Source: Helianthus annuus (Eukaryota; Streptophyta; Magnoliopsida; Asterales; Asteraceae). Taken from it: a stretch of DNA of 64,000 nt. How positions within the stretch are numbered: position 1 is the stretch's first letter; the number at the start of each line of letters is the position of its first letter. Below the pieces are notes generated by a model that did no database searches, was not told the origin of the DNA, and worked only from the letters and a program-made list of their open reading frames with translations. Both the position numbers and the translations under genes were made by a program. Positions 1 through 8,998 of the stretch are shown piece by piece. The stretch covers positions 119,712,771 to 119,776,770 of the forward strand of contig NC_035436.2 of the NCBI RefSeq assembly GCF_002127325.2. The letters run 5' to 3'.

Positions 1-932
1 TATCCACCCTGCCGGTGACTGCCCGAAGACTGCTGACTAGGGCTCTGATAGTTGTCAGTCTTTCGCTGTTGAACTTGGGACTGAACTGAAGCTGAACCTT
101 TGCTGGAATCCCCCTTCCATTTTCTCTTGTTGTCACTGGGAGTAGCAAGAGTAGTTGTAGTGGTAGCGGTAACAGTAGCGCTGATACGTTTAGGCAGCTT
201 GTCTTGTTCCACTGCCTGATCCGTGAGGCGATGAGCAAGGCGTTGAATAGCCTGGATATTATCAAGATTAGCCGATGTCACATGGCTCTGAATTGCTGGT
301 GCCAACCCTTTGAGATACAACTCAATGCGTTTAATAGGAGGGTCCACCATAGTTGGACACAGAACTGCCAGCTCGTTTCACCTTTTAGTATAAGCTTCGA
401 TTTCCGACCCAGTCATCTTCAAATGAAAGAACTCCACTTCTAACTTGTGGATGTCGTCGCGTGTGCAGTATTCCCGTTTAATCAGCTCCTTGAAATCATT
501 CCAGGGAGTGGCGTTAGCAGCTGCCAATCCCAAAAGTTAGACTTGTGCGTTCCACCAAGTTAGCGCAATCCCTTCTAAAGTACCAGTGGCGCATTTCACC
601 CTGCGAGCCTCAGGGCATTCGCACATCTCGAACACAGACTCGAGCTTTTCGAACCAATGGAGGAGTCCCACTACTCCTTCTGTGCCACTGAATGTGCTTG
701 GACGACAGTCCATGAAGTTCTTGAATGTGCAGACAGGTTGTGGGGCGTGTTGACCTATTGTGTACAAATAGGACAAAGTTAAACACAAGAATTAATGTAG
801 GATCTAAAGATCCTAGTGTGTATCACATCCGCAGGGTATACTACCTGCTTGTGCAGCTGCAAGTGCCGCAGCTACTTGTTCATTGATAAGAGCCGTCAAC
901 TGGGCTTGAGTCATGTTCACACGTCCAGACAT
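1..932 (-). pseudogene. gag: Element C gag (Ty3/gypsy), broken, runs off left edge
   Basis: Reads leftward from an ATG at 932-930. The protein has a gypsy-type Gag/capsid region: a CTFKNF segment, then FSGTEG, LLHWFEKLES and ALTWWN, followed by ELIKREYC and EAYTKR motifs, then a basic, Ser/Gln-rich tail near the left edge. The ALTWWN block is the hallmark of the retrotransposon Gag family (PF03732 type). Reading is interrupted by in-frame stops at 537-539 (TAA where a Gln is expected) and 378-380 (TGA), and by a 90-bp GT...AG segment at 755-844 that contains stops. It follows the leader and primer-binding site of C in the expected order. The rest of gag and all of pol lie outside the window. 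The sequence differs clearly from the MPPRR-type Gag of A, G and M, so C is another gypsy family. The gag call is firm; the lineage is not determined. Confidence 0.85.
755..844 (-). other. Intron-like 90-bp segment in C gag
   Basis: On the minus strand the segment starts GTAGTA and ends AATAG, flanked by GCAG before and GTCAAC after. Removing it joins an Ala-Gln-Ala-Gly run directly to Gln-His-Ala-Pro and on to CTFKNF in one frame. Left in, it introduces stops (TAG within eleven codons). It is T-rich toward its 3' end, as plant introns are, and holds a short palindrome (AGGATCT, 2-nt loop, AGATCCT). AGGT occurs at both edges, so it may equally be a short insertion with a 4-bp duplication that happens to create splice sites. 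Confidence 0.5.
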
Positions 933-1252
933 GATCTTCATTGTAAAATTAGAATATGTGAGAATGGTTCGCGAGTAGTGCGATGACAGAAGAGTGTAAG
1001 CACATAGGTATTCTCAAGTAATAACGAATAGTAAGCAATGTAATCTAAGCATACTACGAGCAAAGTTCTATGTAGTTCTAGCAAGCAGGTAATAAACATA
1101 AACCTTATTACCTAGGATGTTGAGTCTTGCACGTGGAGCGAAGCGTCATTGTGGATCATTGAGCACTGTACTGGTTATAGTCTGGTTTTAATAAAAAGGT
1201 TTTCCCCATATTAAAACCAAGTTCTCTATAACCAATGGCTCTGATACCAATA
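933..1252 (-). other. Element C untranslated leader
   Basis: This is the stretch between the primer-binding site and the gag start of C. It has no open frame of note. It begins (minus strand) with the conserved tRNA-primer site and continues with an AT-rich leader ending just before the ATG at 932-930. It does not show the conserved leader module found in A, G, M and K, which supports C being a different family. Confidence 0.7.
1237..1250 (-). promoter_or_regulatory. Primer-binding site of element C (initiator-Met tRNA type)
   Basis: The minus strand reads TTGGTATCAGAGCC, two bases downstream of the LTR end (TGTGACA at 1253-1259). This is the usual plant LTR-retrotransposon site complementary to the 3' end of initiator methionine tRNA. 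It fixes the orientation of C and identifies the adjoining LTR as the 5' one. Confidence 0.93.
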
Positions 1253-1689
1253 TGTCACACCCCCAAAATCCACCTGCGGAGTATCACCGCTTGGGAGCGT
1301 GACTGACCAGGATCAAGCCACCAATCATATAGAACAATGTATATAGTAAGAGTAATTGTATTTAAACCAAACCAATCCATATGAAAGGTGTTCCAAAACA
1401 TAAGTATAATAACAAAGTTTAGCGGAAGCAAATGTATAAAAGCCCAATCATAAATAAAGTATGCAAAGTCATAATGTTTAAATCAAAGTATTCACGATCC
1501 TTGTCCACAATGACCGCGCCTCCCAGTGCAAGCTCCATGTACCTAACGACCTGCAAGGCATGTAACAGAGGATCAACAACTAGTTGAGCGAGTTCACAGA
1601 AAGTAAGTGCGTAATAGTAAGTTCGTTTGTAACATGTGGCTCTACTGGGCCGATAGTATGTTCTATTGGTGGGGGCTTCCCATGTTGCA

Positions 1690-1990
1690 TATACACTAGA
1701 CTGTTTGTAACCATAAGTGTTCTTCTTAACCTGAGAACAGTAGTACGTACAAGGTTTACATAGGATTTACGTAAGTGTCCTTCACAAACCGAGTACAGGG
1801 GTACGCAGGGGTTTACGTAGGTTTTACGTAAGTGCCTGACACAACCGAGGCAGTAGTGAGTAATAGTTCACGTAGGTTTTACGTGAGTGTCCTTCGCAAC
1901 CTGAGGACAGTGATGAGTACAAGTATGAGTAGGTTTTACGTATGTGTCCTGCACAACCGAGGACGATGGTAGATAGTCTAGTAACAGTGT
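1690..1990 (-). repeat. Tandem repeat with TTTACGTAAG/ACCGAGGACA core in C LTR
   Basis: Four to five imperfect copies of a roughly 60-bp unit. On the + strand each contains GGTTTTACGTAAGTGTCC followed by a CACAACCGAGGACAG-like stretch. About two units recur in inverted orientation at 13189-13290 in the D LTR fragment, so the repeat is a family property. Confidence 0.8.
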
Positions 1991-2439
1991 AAGTACAAAT
2001 CTATTCAACCTTATTCTTTCAATCCCATTCCCAAGCCCTAGGAATCCCATGCCTTAGTAAAAGTGTGAACTCACCTTGGTTTGCTCGGTATGTTATTTCT
2101 TCTAGTGTTAATTAATAGTTAGGTCCTTTACCCACGACCTAAGGTACATTGCACATAATTCAATGTAAGCGTTTACATTCAATTAGGGTTTACAAGTCTT
2201 TGGTATCCAAACAACTGTGATTCGTGTGATGCTTGTGTACAGAATGACATCACATAGAATGTTCATACATACAGTAGCGTACAATTTTATACAGTGATAT
2301 ACAGTAGCATATACGGTATCGTGTCATAAGTAACATGCAGTGACATGCATACAGTGGCATACAATGATATATACAGTAACACACTTAACATGCAGGGTTA
2401 ACCACTTAACAGTTTAACATACAACAAAAACTCAGACCA

Positions 2440-2960
2440 CCATAAGCATAAACTCGGACCAAAAACCCCCCCAGAAAACTCGGATCCTTCACTATTCAAG
2501 AAACTCGGACCAAAGGGGCCTTCCCAAGTTCGGACCATGCTTATATTAAAAAGTCAGACCTTATACATCCCCTTATAAGTTCGGACCCTATGCATTATCA
2601 CAAGAAAAGGTCGGACAACATTACTACAAGTAAAAAGTCGGACTTCATCTCACAAAAGTCGGATCTTTCATGTTAAACAAAGGTCAGACCCCATATGTTA
2701 AACAAAGGTCGGACCCCATATGTCATTTACAAAAGTTCGGACAGAACATGCAAGCAAAAACTCGGACCAAAGCCTCTTAACAAAAGTCGGACATGGTATC
2801 ATACATCAAAAAGTCGGACATGGTATCATTCATTAAAAAGTCGGACATGGTATCATTCATCAAAAAGTCAGACATGGTATCATGTATACAAAAGTCGGAC
2901 ATGCGCATATGATAAAAGTCGGACCATATCAACAAGCAAAAGTTCAGACCTTTAACATGA
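2440..2960 (-). repeat. Minisatellite of GTCGGAC-containing units in C LTR
   Basis: About twenty occurrences of an AA(A)GT(T)CGGAC motif at 20-35 bp intervals. Around 2780-2900 they resolve into a regular array of about 27 bp carrying ATGGTATCAT. Both strands show spurious low-complexity open frames here. Other copies in the LTR are degenerate (CTCGGACC, GTTCGGAC). Confidence 0.85.
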
Positions 2961-3307
2961 AACTCAGACAAACAATCAGTCATATATACGAATATTCAAG
3001 TTCATTGTAATTGTAACAGTTACGTTTTCACAAACTACGATCAAAACCCTAATTTCATATATGCAGAAATCAAATTAACCATCAGTAGTTCTAACATATC
3101 ATGCATCTTAATCATCAGGCAAATGGTTACACAACAATCATATTCATTTCCCAATAATCAGAATAAATCAATAAGCACAGAATATCATATGAAGAACTAG
3201 GGTTTTAGCATGAATCAATCAACGATTAACAACAAACAATCATTAAACAATTACCTTGGATTGATTCTAGACAAAGAGAGGAAATCAAGAGTGATGAAGA
3301 GCTTGTG

Positions 3308-3312
3308 CCAAC
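3308..3312. repeat. Target-site duplication of element A, left copy (CCAAC)
   Basis: The five bases before the A 5' LTR are CCAAC. The five after its 3' LTR (12846-12850) are CCAAT, a match at four of five. Both lie in the C LTR, which continues on either side. Confidence 0.75.
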
Positions 3313-4165
3313 TGTGACACCTGTGTCACTTCAACCATCAAACAAATACCAAACCAATGAAATATTGTATTTCATACTTGGGATTTGTATAAATATGTGT
3401 ATCGTTTGCACATATTGATTCTTGTTCGATTTCGGGCCTTAAATCGCTTTCTGGAAGGTTATACGCGATCTGATGCGTAAATATAACCAGTTTAATGCAA
3501 CAAACACTCCGGAACAGTGACATAGGCTTAACATACCTTAAATAACCCTTACATAACTTAGAAATAAGTTTTGGATGGTTTGGTATGCCGAAATCAAGTT
3601 TATTCGCTTACAGGGACTAAATTCGACAAACTGCGAAAGTTTGTCAATTTGTACTGTAACAAACATTCCAGAACTTGATCATAAGTTAAATATGCCCTAA
3701 ATATCCTTTACATAGCTTAGAAATAGGCTTCGAGGTGTTTGGTGCGCAAAAAAATAAACTTTATACTCATTCAGGGACTAAAAGCGTCAAAAAGTGCATA
3801 AGTTTGCATTTTCGCGGATATTTTACGTTCTGAATACTTCCAAACTTCCAAAAATTTATGTAATCATTAAAATATTATGTTTTAATGATTGGCTTGCCAA
3901 AAATCGGTTCGTCGCGCAATTTGGACCGTTTTTGCGTCCGTTACGACTCCCGTCGTAATTAACCGAACAACGCAACCGTACGACCAAACGAGCCGACATC
4001 CGGGATATTTTTGAGCACATTTTAAGTTCCCCATACTTTAACTTCATTTTAGATCCTTAAAATGGGGTTAACGGGGCTTAAACGTGCCAAAACGCATCAA
4101 AAACCAAGTTTGGAGTCACAGGGGCCTGTTCTGCCAATTTTCAAACTTGCTGACCTGCACAAGGC

Positions 4166-4201
4166 TTACGGACCGTAAGCACTAACCCATACGGTCCGTA
4201 A
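4166..4201 (+). promoter_or_regulatory. U3 inverted-repeat module, TACGGTCCGTAA type
   Basis: TTACGGACCGTA at 4166-4177 and its exact reverse complement TACGGTCCGTAA at 4190-4201, about 200 bp upstream of the TATA box. The same pair is in the A 3' LTR and in M (45410-45443, and the 5' LTR near 54279-54312). Other LTRs carry a different inverted pair at the equivalent place. Confidence 0.75.
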
Positions 4202-4396
4202 GGACCTCCCAGACCAGCAAAAATGCAGAAACATTGAATCTGGTCTTTCCCACCTATTCCCATGGTTTTAATCTCTGATTTTTGATTTTATGGGCTGGTA
4301 TTTTAGTGCCCCTTGTATTCTATACCATGTGCCCAAGTGGATGGTTGAGATTGAAGCCCGGATTTCAAGAAACGATCCTAACGGCTCTAAGAAATC

Positions 4397-4404
4397 TATA
4401 AATA
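4397..4404 (+). promoter_or_regulatory. TATA box of element A 5' LTR
   Basis: TATAAATA followed by CCCC and preceded about 25 bp upstream by ACGATCCTAACGG. The same pair of motifs is found in all chromovirus-type LTRs of the window, which supports it as the core promoter. Confidence 0.85.
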
Positions 4405-4556
4405 CCCCTTACCTTTTCACTTACAAACCCACATTTGATCTGAGTTTTTCTCTAAGTGGTTGTGTTTATACACTTCCTACCTGAGATTACTTGGAATCAA
4501 ATCTTGCAGGGACCCTTTGTAAGTGTTCTTTCGTGCTTTTCTTTCATTTTAGCGTT

Positions 4557-5004
4557 AAAGTCAAACTGCGTTTGACTTTCTGCTTTGACCAGTTTATGGT
4601 CAACGCGAAGTTCGTTTGAACTTCATAACGTGATCGTAATCACGATGGTTATAGTCCCTAGTGACTATACCTACTGATTACCACGTTATCTAGGCTCAGT
4701 GACGAGTCGTAGTTTCGGACAAAATGCGTTTTCTCGCGTATTTTGTAACCAAACTACTCTAGGGTATAAAAACCGTTTGTTTTGATACCAAACCTGTTTT
4801 CTAACTTAACTAAACATGTTCTAGCATGTTTAGCTCGTCAATTTTAGAATTGTGCTTGTTTAGGGTCGTAAAGTTAAGCGATCTAATCAATCGCTTATGC
4901 TTTCGAACCCGACCCATTTGGTCGATCATTAGGATCCGACCAAACACTTTAGGTGACCATAGTTGTATAGGGAATAACCTTCCGAGGTTATACCTTATGG
5001 TCAC
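4557..5004 (+). other. Chain of ten adjacent hairpins in LTR R region
   Basis: Perfect or near-perfect stems follow one another: 4557-4579 (10 bp), 4585-4603 (7 bp), 4607-4624 (7 bp), 4625-4652 (two-part stem), 4650-4669 (7 bp), 4763-4788 (11 bp in the 3' LTR copy 11081-11107; one mismatch here), 4810-4833 (9 bp), 4875-4897 (8 bp), 4917-4944 (8 bp), and 4953-5004 (9-bp outer stem enclosing a 7-bp stem with TCCG loop). The other LTRs preserve the order while several stem sequences change in a paired way. Confidence 0.8.
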
Positions 5005-5878
5005 TTCGTTTAAATAGTTGTATGATAGGTAGTCTATATGCCTTAGGAAAATTACCAAAATGCCCTTTTTACGCATAAATTCATTTTAAGCATATGTAAC
5101 TTAATTTTTGACATCTAAACTGATTTAGCAACAATATTAGACATGTTAAGGCATATAACACTTGTCATAGGACTAGTTAAGCGAACCGAACGTGTTTTAC
5201 GCGAACGACGCGTTAAAGTGGCATAAGCTACATACACGGGTCGTAACGGGTCAAAAGCACTTAGGTTAGGTTTCATTTTAGTATAGGCTTTGTTAAACCA
5301 TATCATGTGAGTTCCCATACTCATTTGATTTACGAAACCTCATACTGTCCAATCTCCCGATTTAGGTCCGGTTATTTATGTAGATACCTATATAGGTGCC
5401 GTTTGATTCCGTGATCTTCTAGCTTTGCTTGGTGGTTATCCTAGGACTTCTAAGTAATCTCAAGTGAGTACATAGTCCCCTCTTTTACTGTTTTCCAAAC
5501 ATTTTGGGGTGAAACACATGTGCCTACTTGTTACTTTCATGTTTTTCGTGTTTTCACATTGTATACTTGCTATGTTCATTAGTACATTATTAGTACATGA
5601 TTTCATTATGTTTTTTGCTATGTATGTCCGTTGTGTGCATACTTAGTACATCGTTTTACAAGACATTTTATGCTTGGTATCATGCTATGTATGTCCATCC
5701 GTCGCATACTTAGTACATTGTTTGTGCATTCTTACCTATGGTTTGGTTGTTACATATTTCACTTGCCATATATGACATTATGTTTACACATTACTTGATT
5801 AACATTTGACAACGGTTTAGACATGGGCAATTTACATTGGTAGTTTATGTGGGTAAGTGATTTGAGTAACGAGAGGTG

Positions 5879-5949
5879 TGTAATGTCATACAAGCATGGT
5901 GGATACGCCGCTGGTACTTCCTATATATAAGTGCTTGTATTATATTACA
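5879..5949 (+). other. Long-stem hairpin with invariant loop (A 5' LTR copy)
   Basis: TGTAAT at 5879-5884 pairs with ATTACA at 5944-5949 and ATACAAGC at 5888-5895 with GCTTGTAT at 5933-5940. They close a loop with GGTGGATACGCCG, TGGTACTTCC and TATATATAAG. Copies: 12198-12268, 18063-18135, 19832-19904 (-), 27267-27339, 32183-32255 (-), 39587-39657, 43168-43240 (-), 52035-52107 (-) and 60944-61024. Confidence 0.85.
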
Positions 5950-6532
5950 TGGCGTAGCGTTATTTAAATCATTCATTTGGATTTATACATTTTTACACAA
6001 ATAACATATTTTTCACAAGACATTGTTTTACAAAACAGTTTGTTTTATACAAACTCATTTTTTTACTTGGTTATTCATTTAACCTTACATCATTCTTTTT
6101 AACTATACATATCTATCATCGATTTTCAAACATTTTATAAAAGCAAACACTTAAACTGGATTCATGACAAGTTTTCATTAAACATTTTCGTAAACCTAAG
6201 TCATGAATCCTATTTTCACAAAACCTATGTAGTCGCCGGCATTTTTATGCTGATGTAATTTCACATGTGTTTCAGGTACGATAGTTGATGATATTTGATG
6301 ATGATATTGATGCATGCTCACATAGGATTGGACGAGGCCTTAGTGACATTAAAAGATGCAAGACTAGTTAATTTTTGTTATGTTTCTTTATTGTTAAGAC
6401 ATTATAACTCATTTAATTCAATAAAACGAAATTTGTTTAATCCATGGTTGTGAAACAATGATTCTGTTACAACACTCCCCGACGTTTCCGCCATGTTTTA
6501 TTGTTTTACGTGGTCGGGGTGTGACAGAAAAG

Positions 6533-6546
6533 TTGGTATCAGAGCC
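6533..6546 (+). promoter_or_regulatory. Primer-binding site of element A
   Basis: TTGGTATCAGAGCC six bases after the LTR end; complementary to the 3' end of initiator methionine tRNA. Confidence 0.95.
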
Positions 6547-6816
6547 AATGGTTATAGAGAATTAGGTTATTAGTAATGCTTTGACCTAGACTATAACCTT
6601 CCTAGGACCCTAACGCGAATTTACTTGCGTTTAGTCATAAAACAATACCGTCACTTATCCTTAAGTGACAACCACAATGAGAACATAAATTTAAATCTGC
6701 CTTGAAAACTAATCATCTGTTCTAGGATGATTGATTACTAGGTTTTGAACCCTTTGTTATAAGGTTTCGAACCCTTTAAGTTTTCAAAATTCCGTCAAAG
6801 TTTGGGTCTAAATAAT

Positions 6817-6975
6817 GTGAACACGTGCAAACTGGAAGAGTGGGTGCCTGTACCCTGAGTTTTCTGTCTAAGGCTAGAGTGTTCGTACAAATCCGCAGTA
6901 TCGGACCAGTCACTCTTACCTGGGAACTCTTGGGGTGAGTGTCCACTTATAGGCGAGCATGTCTTCGCGATACAT
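6817..6975 (+). promoter_or_regulatory. Conserved leader module (candidate packaging signal), A copy
   Basis: Untranslated stretch of about 160 nt between primer site and gag. It is nearly unchanged in G (31137-31294, -), M (50951-51106, -) and K (58977-59140), while flanking leader sequence has diverged. It contains AAGGCTAGAGTGTTCGTAC, CAGTCACTCTTACCTGGGAA and a closing CTTATAGGCGAGCATG. Conservation in a non-coding leader, including in elements without pol, suggests a cis-acting RNA role such as packaging or dimerisation. Confidence 0.6.
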
Positions 6976-7128
6976 TATGGGGACCTATTTACTTTGATTC
7001 AGCCTTTGTGTGTCATTTGTTTGCTTCGTGGTTCAAACAAATGACCATCACCCATGCTTTTGGTCGGTAATTTCCTATTCTTACCCAATGCCGTTTCACT
7101 TGTTTCTCTTTCTTGTTTCCCTTTTAGA

Positions 7129-8220
7129 ATGCCTCCACGACGCGACAATCAGATACCTAATGAAGAACTGGCAGCTATCATTACACAGCAAATGACTGCT
7201 GCAATCCCAAACATCATTGCTCAATGCAACCAAGCTCTCAATAACAATAATGCCCCCTGCAACTTCAAGACTTTCAACTCAGCTAAGCCATCAAACTTTT
7301 CTGGGTCTCAAGGAGCGACTGCACTTCTGCAATGGTTCGAGAGTCTAGAGAGCACCTTCAGACATGTTCAATGCCCAAACGAGCGAAAGGTAGATTTCGC
7401 ATCTAGTGTCTTTGAAAAGCGGGCTTTGACATGGTGGAATGGTGTAATGAGAGATAGGGGTGCCGATGTGGCACTAGCTCAAACATGGGAAGAGCTTCGA
7501 GCTCTGATGATGAAGGAATTCTGTCCTCGTCATGAGATCAGGGCCTTGGAAAGGGAATTCGACGATCTTAAGCAAGACAGCGGTGAACATCGAGCCTACA
7601 CTGATCGATATGAGGAGCTGGGCCTGTTGTGTCCTTCCATGGTTACGCCTTTGGATAAGGCAATCGAGAAATACATTGATGGTCTCCCTGACTCAGTTCA
7701 GGACATTGTTACTGGTAGTAATCCTACCACCATTAGACAGGCTATTGAATTATCTGCTACCCTAACCGAATCTCAGATCAGAAAGCGCAAACTTTTTCGG
7801 AAAGGTGACAAGAAACAAGCAGCTAATGTTCAGGAGGAAACCAAGGAAAGCAAAACCGAACCCTCTAAGAAGTGTAAGGCTTCGCAAAATTGTGCAATTG
7901 CTGCACAACCCAACCAAAATACCCTTAACCAACCAGCTCCACCTCCTGCGAGGAAACCTTATGCCGGTACTGCACCGATATGCAACAAATGTAATGCACA
8001 CCACTAAGCTCACCTACAGTGTCGTTTGTGTGCATCATGTGGCGACTCGGTCACCTGGCAAATGCTTGTCGATTTACCCCAAGACAAGGTGGTCCAAACC
8101 AACCTTAAGTAAATCCTGCTCAAGCTCGTTTTCCCCCAGGTTCTTGCTTCAATTGTGGCGAAATGGGCCATTTCCGAAGAAATTTCCCAAAGATTGCTAA
8201 TGCGAATCCAGCGCAAGGAT
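7129..8220 (+). pseudogene. gag: Element A gag, Ty3/gypsy chromovirus type, damaged
   Basis: The start at 7129 (MPPRRDNQ) is chosen because G and M begin identically there. Residues about 40-230 form the capsid-like Gag domain ([51 protein letters not shown]), followed by a Lys-rich linker. A stop at 8005-8007 interrupts the frame just before the first CCHC knuckle. That knuckle is readable in another frame after a 1-bp loss near 8045 (C-x2-C-x4-H-x4-C). The second knuckle at about 8145-8190 has lost its last Cys (CFNCGEMGHFRRNF). Coding similarity ends near 8220, where protease would begin. The product is non-functional as it stands. Confidence 0.9.
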
Positions 8221-8998
8221 GAGCATCGGACCGACTAGAAGACAACATTGTATAGAAATAATCAAGCATTATGTATTATTTTCTTTTATTGTCAAGGTCC
8301 ATGAAACAATTGTTGTTGTTTATAAATAAAATCTTTTTATTTTACATTGTAATGTACAAATGTGATGGCATGTATAAACAACGTATCCCCTACAAATACC
8401 GACAATCAAGGAGCCGTATTCCTTGAAGAACATATTACCCCCAAAATCTTTCTATTTTATAATCTCTTGCGTTTTCCCACAAAAACCCTAAGTACTCGTT
8501 TCTCCCAAGGAAATGAAGTACAAGGCGCAAGTTACAACTCTGTACGGATACCCAAAATACCACTATAAATTCTTAATAGGGTACCCAAGGGTATTTCCGT
8601 ATATCCTAAAATTTTCGTACCTTAATTCAAATATTGCGTTTTCTTGAAAACGAAATCGAATTTTTGGTAGATCATTCAATCTCTATAGATAGATTCTTGA
8701 AAATGATTAAAGTGCCAAATGAAATCCACGAATTGGATTCCTGGTGTACTTTAAGTATCCGCGTCCAAAGATAACAAACTAAAAGTCAAACTTAACAATT
8801 TTGTGATTATGTGCTTATGTTCTCCCTTTATGTTCTTGGTGTGATCCAAATTTTGTTATCCAAATTCTCGTAGAATCTTCCATATCTTCGTATAAGGGAT
8901 TCATAGTAGGATATCAGAAGGTACTACCTCAATCCTTAATGGGCTTCAACGTTATAGTTAAAACCCTTGGATTATAAGGTACTATTCCAATATTTAAA
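8221..8998 (+). other. Non-coding internal DNA of element A in place of pol
   Basis: AT-rich sequence of about 780 bp with no convincing open frame and no pol similarity. It includes CACAAAAACCCTAAGTACTC and a TATAAATTCTTAATAGGGTA stretch. It could be captured host DNA or decayed spacer; I cannot identify it. Confidence 0.6.

Larger units (their letters stand above)
1253..3312 (-). repeat. Element C 5' LTR, 3'-side part (split by element A)
   Basis: Minus-strand LTR ending GTGTGACA at 1253, directly followed by the primer site. Its first 343 bp are displaced to 12846-13188 by insertion of A, so the uninterrupted LTR was about 2.4 kb. The last part (1253 to about 1830) is the reverse complement of 13189-13744. 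The segment contains two tandem-repeat tracts (about 1690-1990 and 2440-2960). The CT-rich stretch near 3240-3312 on the minus strand looks like a transcribed 5' leader and is followed by an AGGTAAT donor-like site. There is no credible gene; the short open frames here are repeat translations. Confidence 0.88.
4519..6275 (+). other. Possible LTR intron holding the hairpin chain
   Basis: A GTAAGT donor-like site follows GGGACCCTTT at 4519, about 115 nt after the TATA box. A TTTCACATGTGTTTCAG acceptor-like site ends at 6275. Nearly all related LTRs keep both ends (F, G, H, E, M; L has GTAATT at the donor). If used, about 1.76 kb would be removed, including every hairpin listed here. The splice potential is an inference from the motifs and their conservation. 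Confidence 0.45.
3313..6526 (+). repeat. Element A 5' LTR (3,214 bp)
   Basis: Begins TGTGACACCTGTGTCAC and ends GGGGTGTGACA, followed by the primer site. In order it holds: U3 with an inverted TACGGTCCGTAA pair (4166-4201); TATA box 4397-4404; GTAAGT at 4519-4524; the hairpin chain 4557-5004; a short tandem-repeat zone about 5580-5720; the long-stem hairpin 5879-5949; the splice-acceptor-like TTTCAGG ending the possible intron at 6275; and AATAAA at 6420-6425, about 100 bp before the end. The small open frames inside are not genes. Confidence 0.95.

Noticed and set aside
2695..2983. Small repetitive proteins on both strands.
   Set aside because: They are translations of the GTCGGAC minisatellite in the C LTR; open frames on both strands follow from the repeat period.
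5879..5949. Known self-cleaving ribozyme (hammerhead or twister) in the LTR, as in retrozymes.
   Set aside because: I do not find the hammerhead CTGATGA and GAAA core or a twister core in the conserved loop; the fold remains unassigned.
6533..6546. tRNA gene fragment.
   Set aside because: Only the stretch complementary to the tRNA 3' end is present; it is a primer-binding site.
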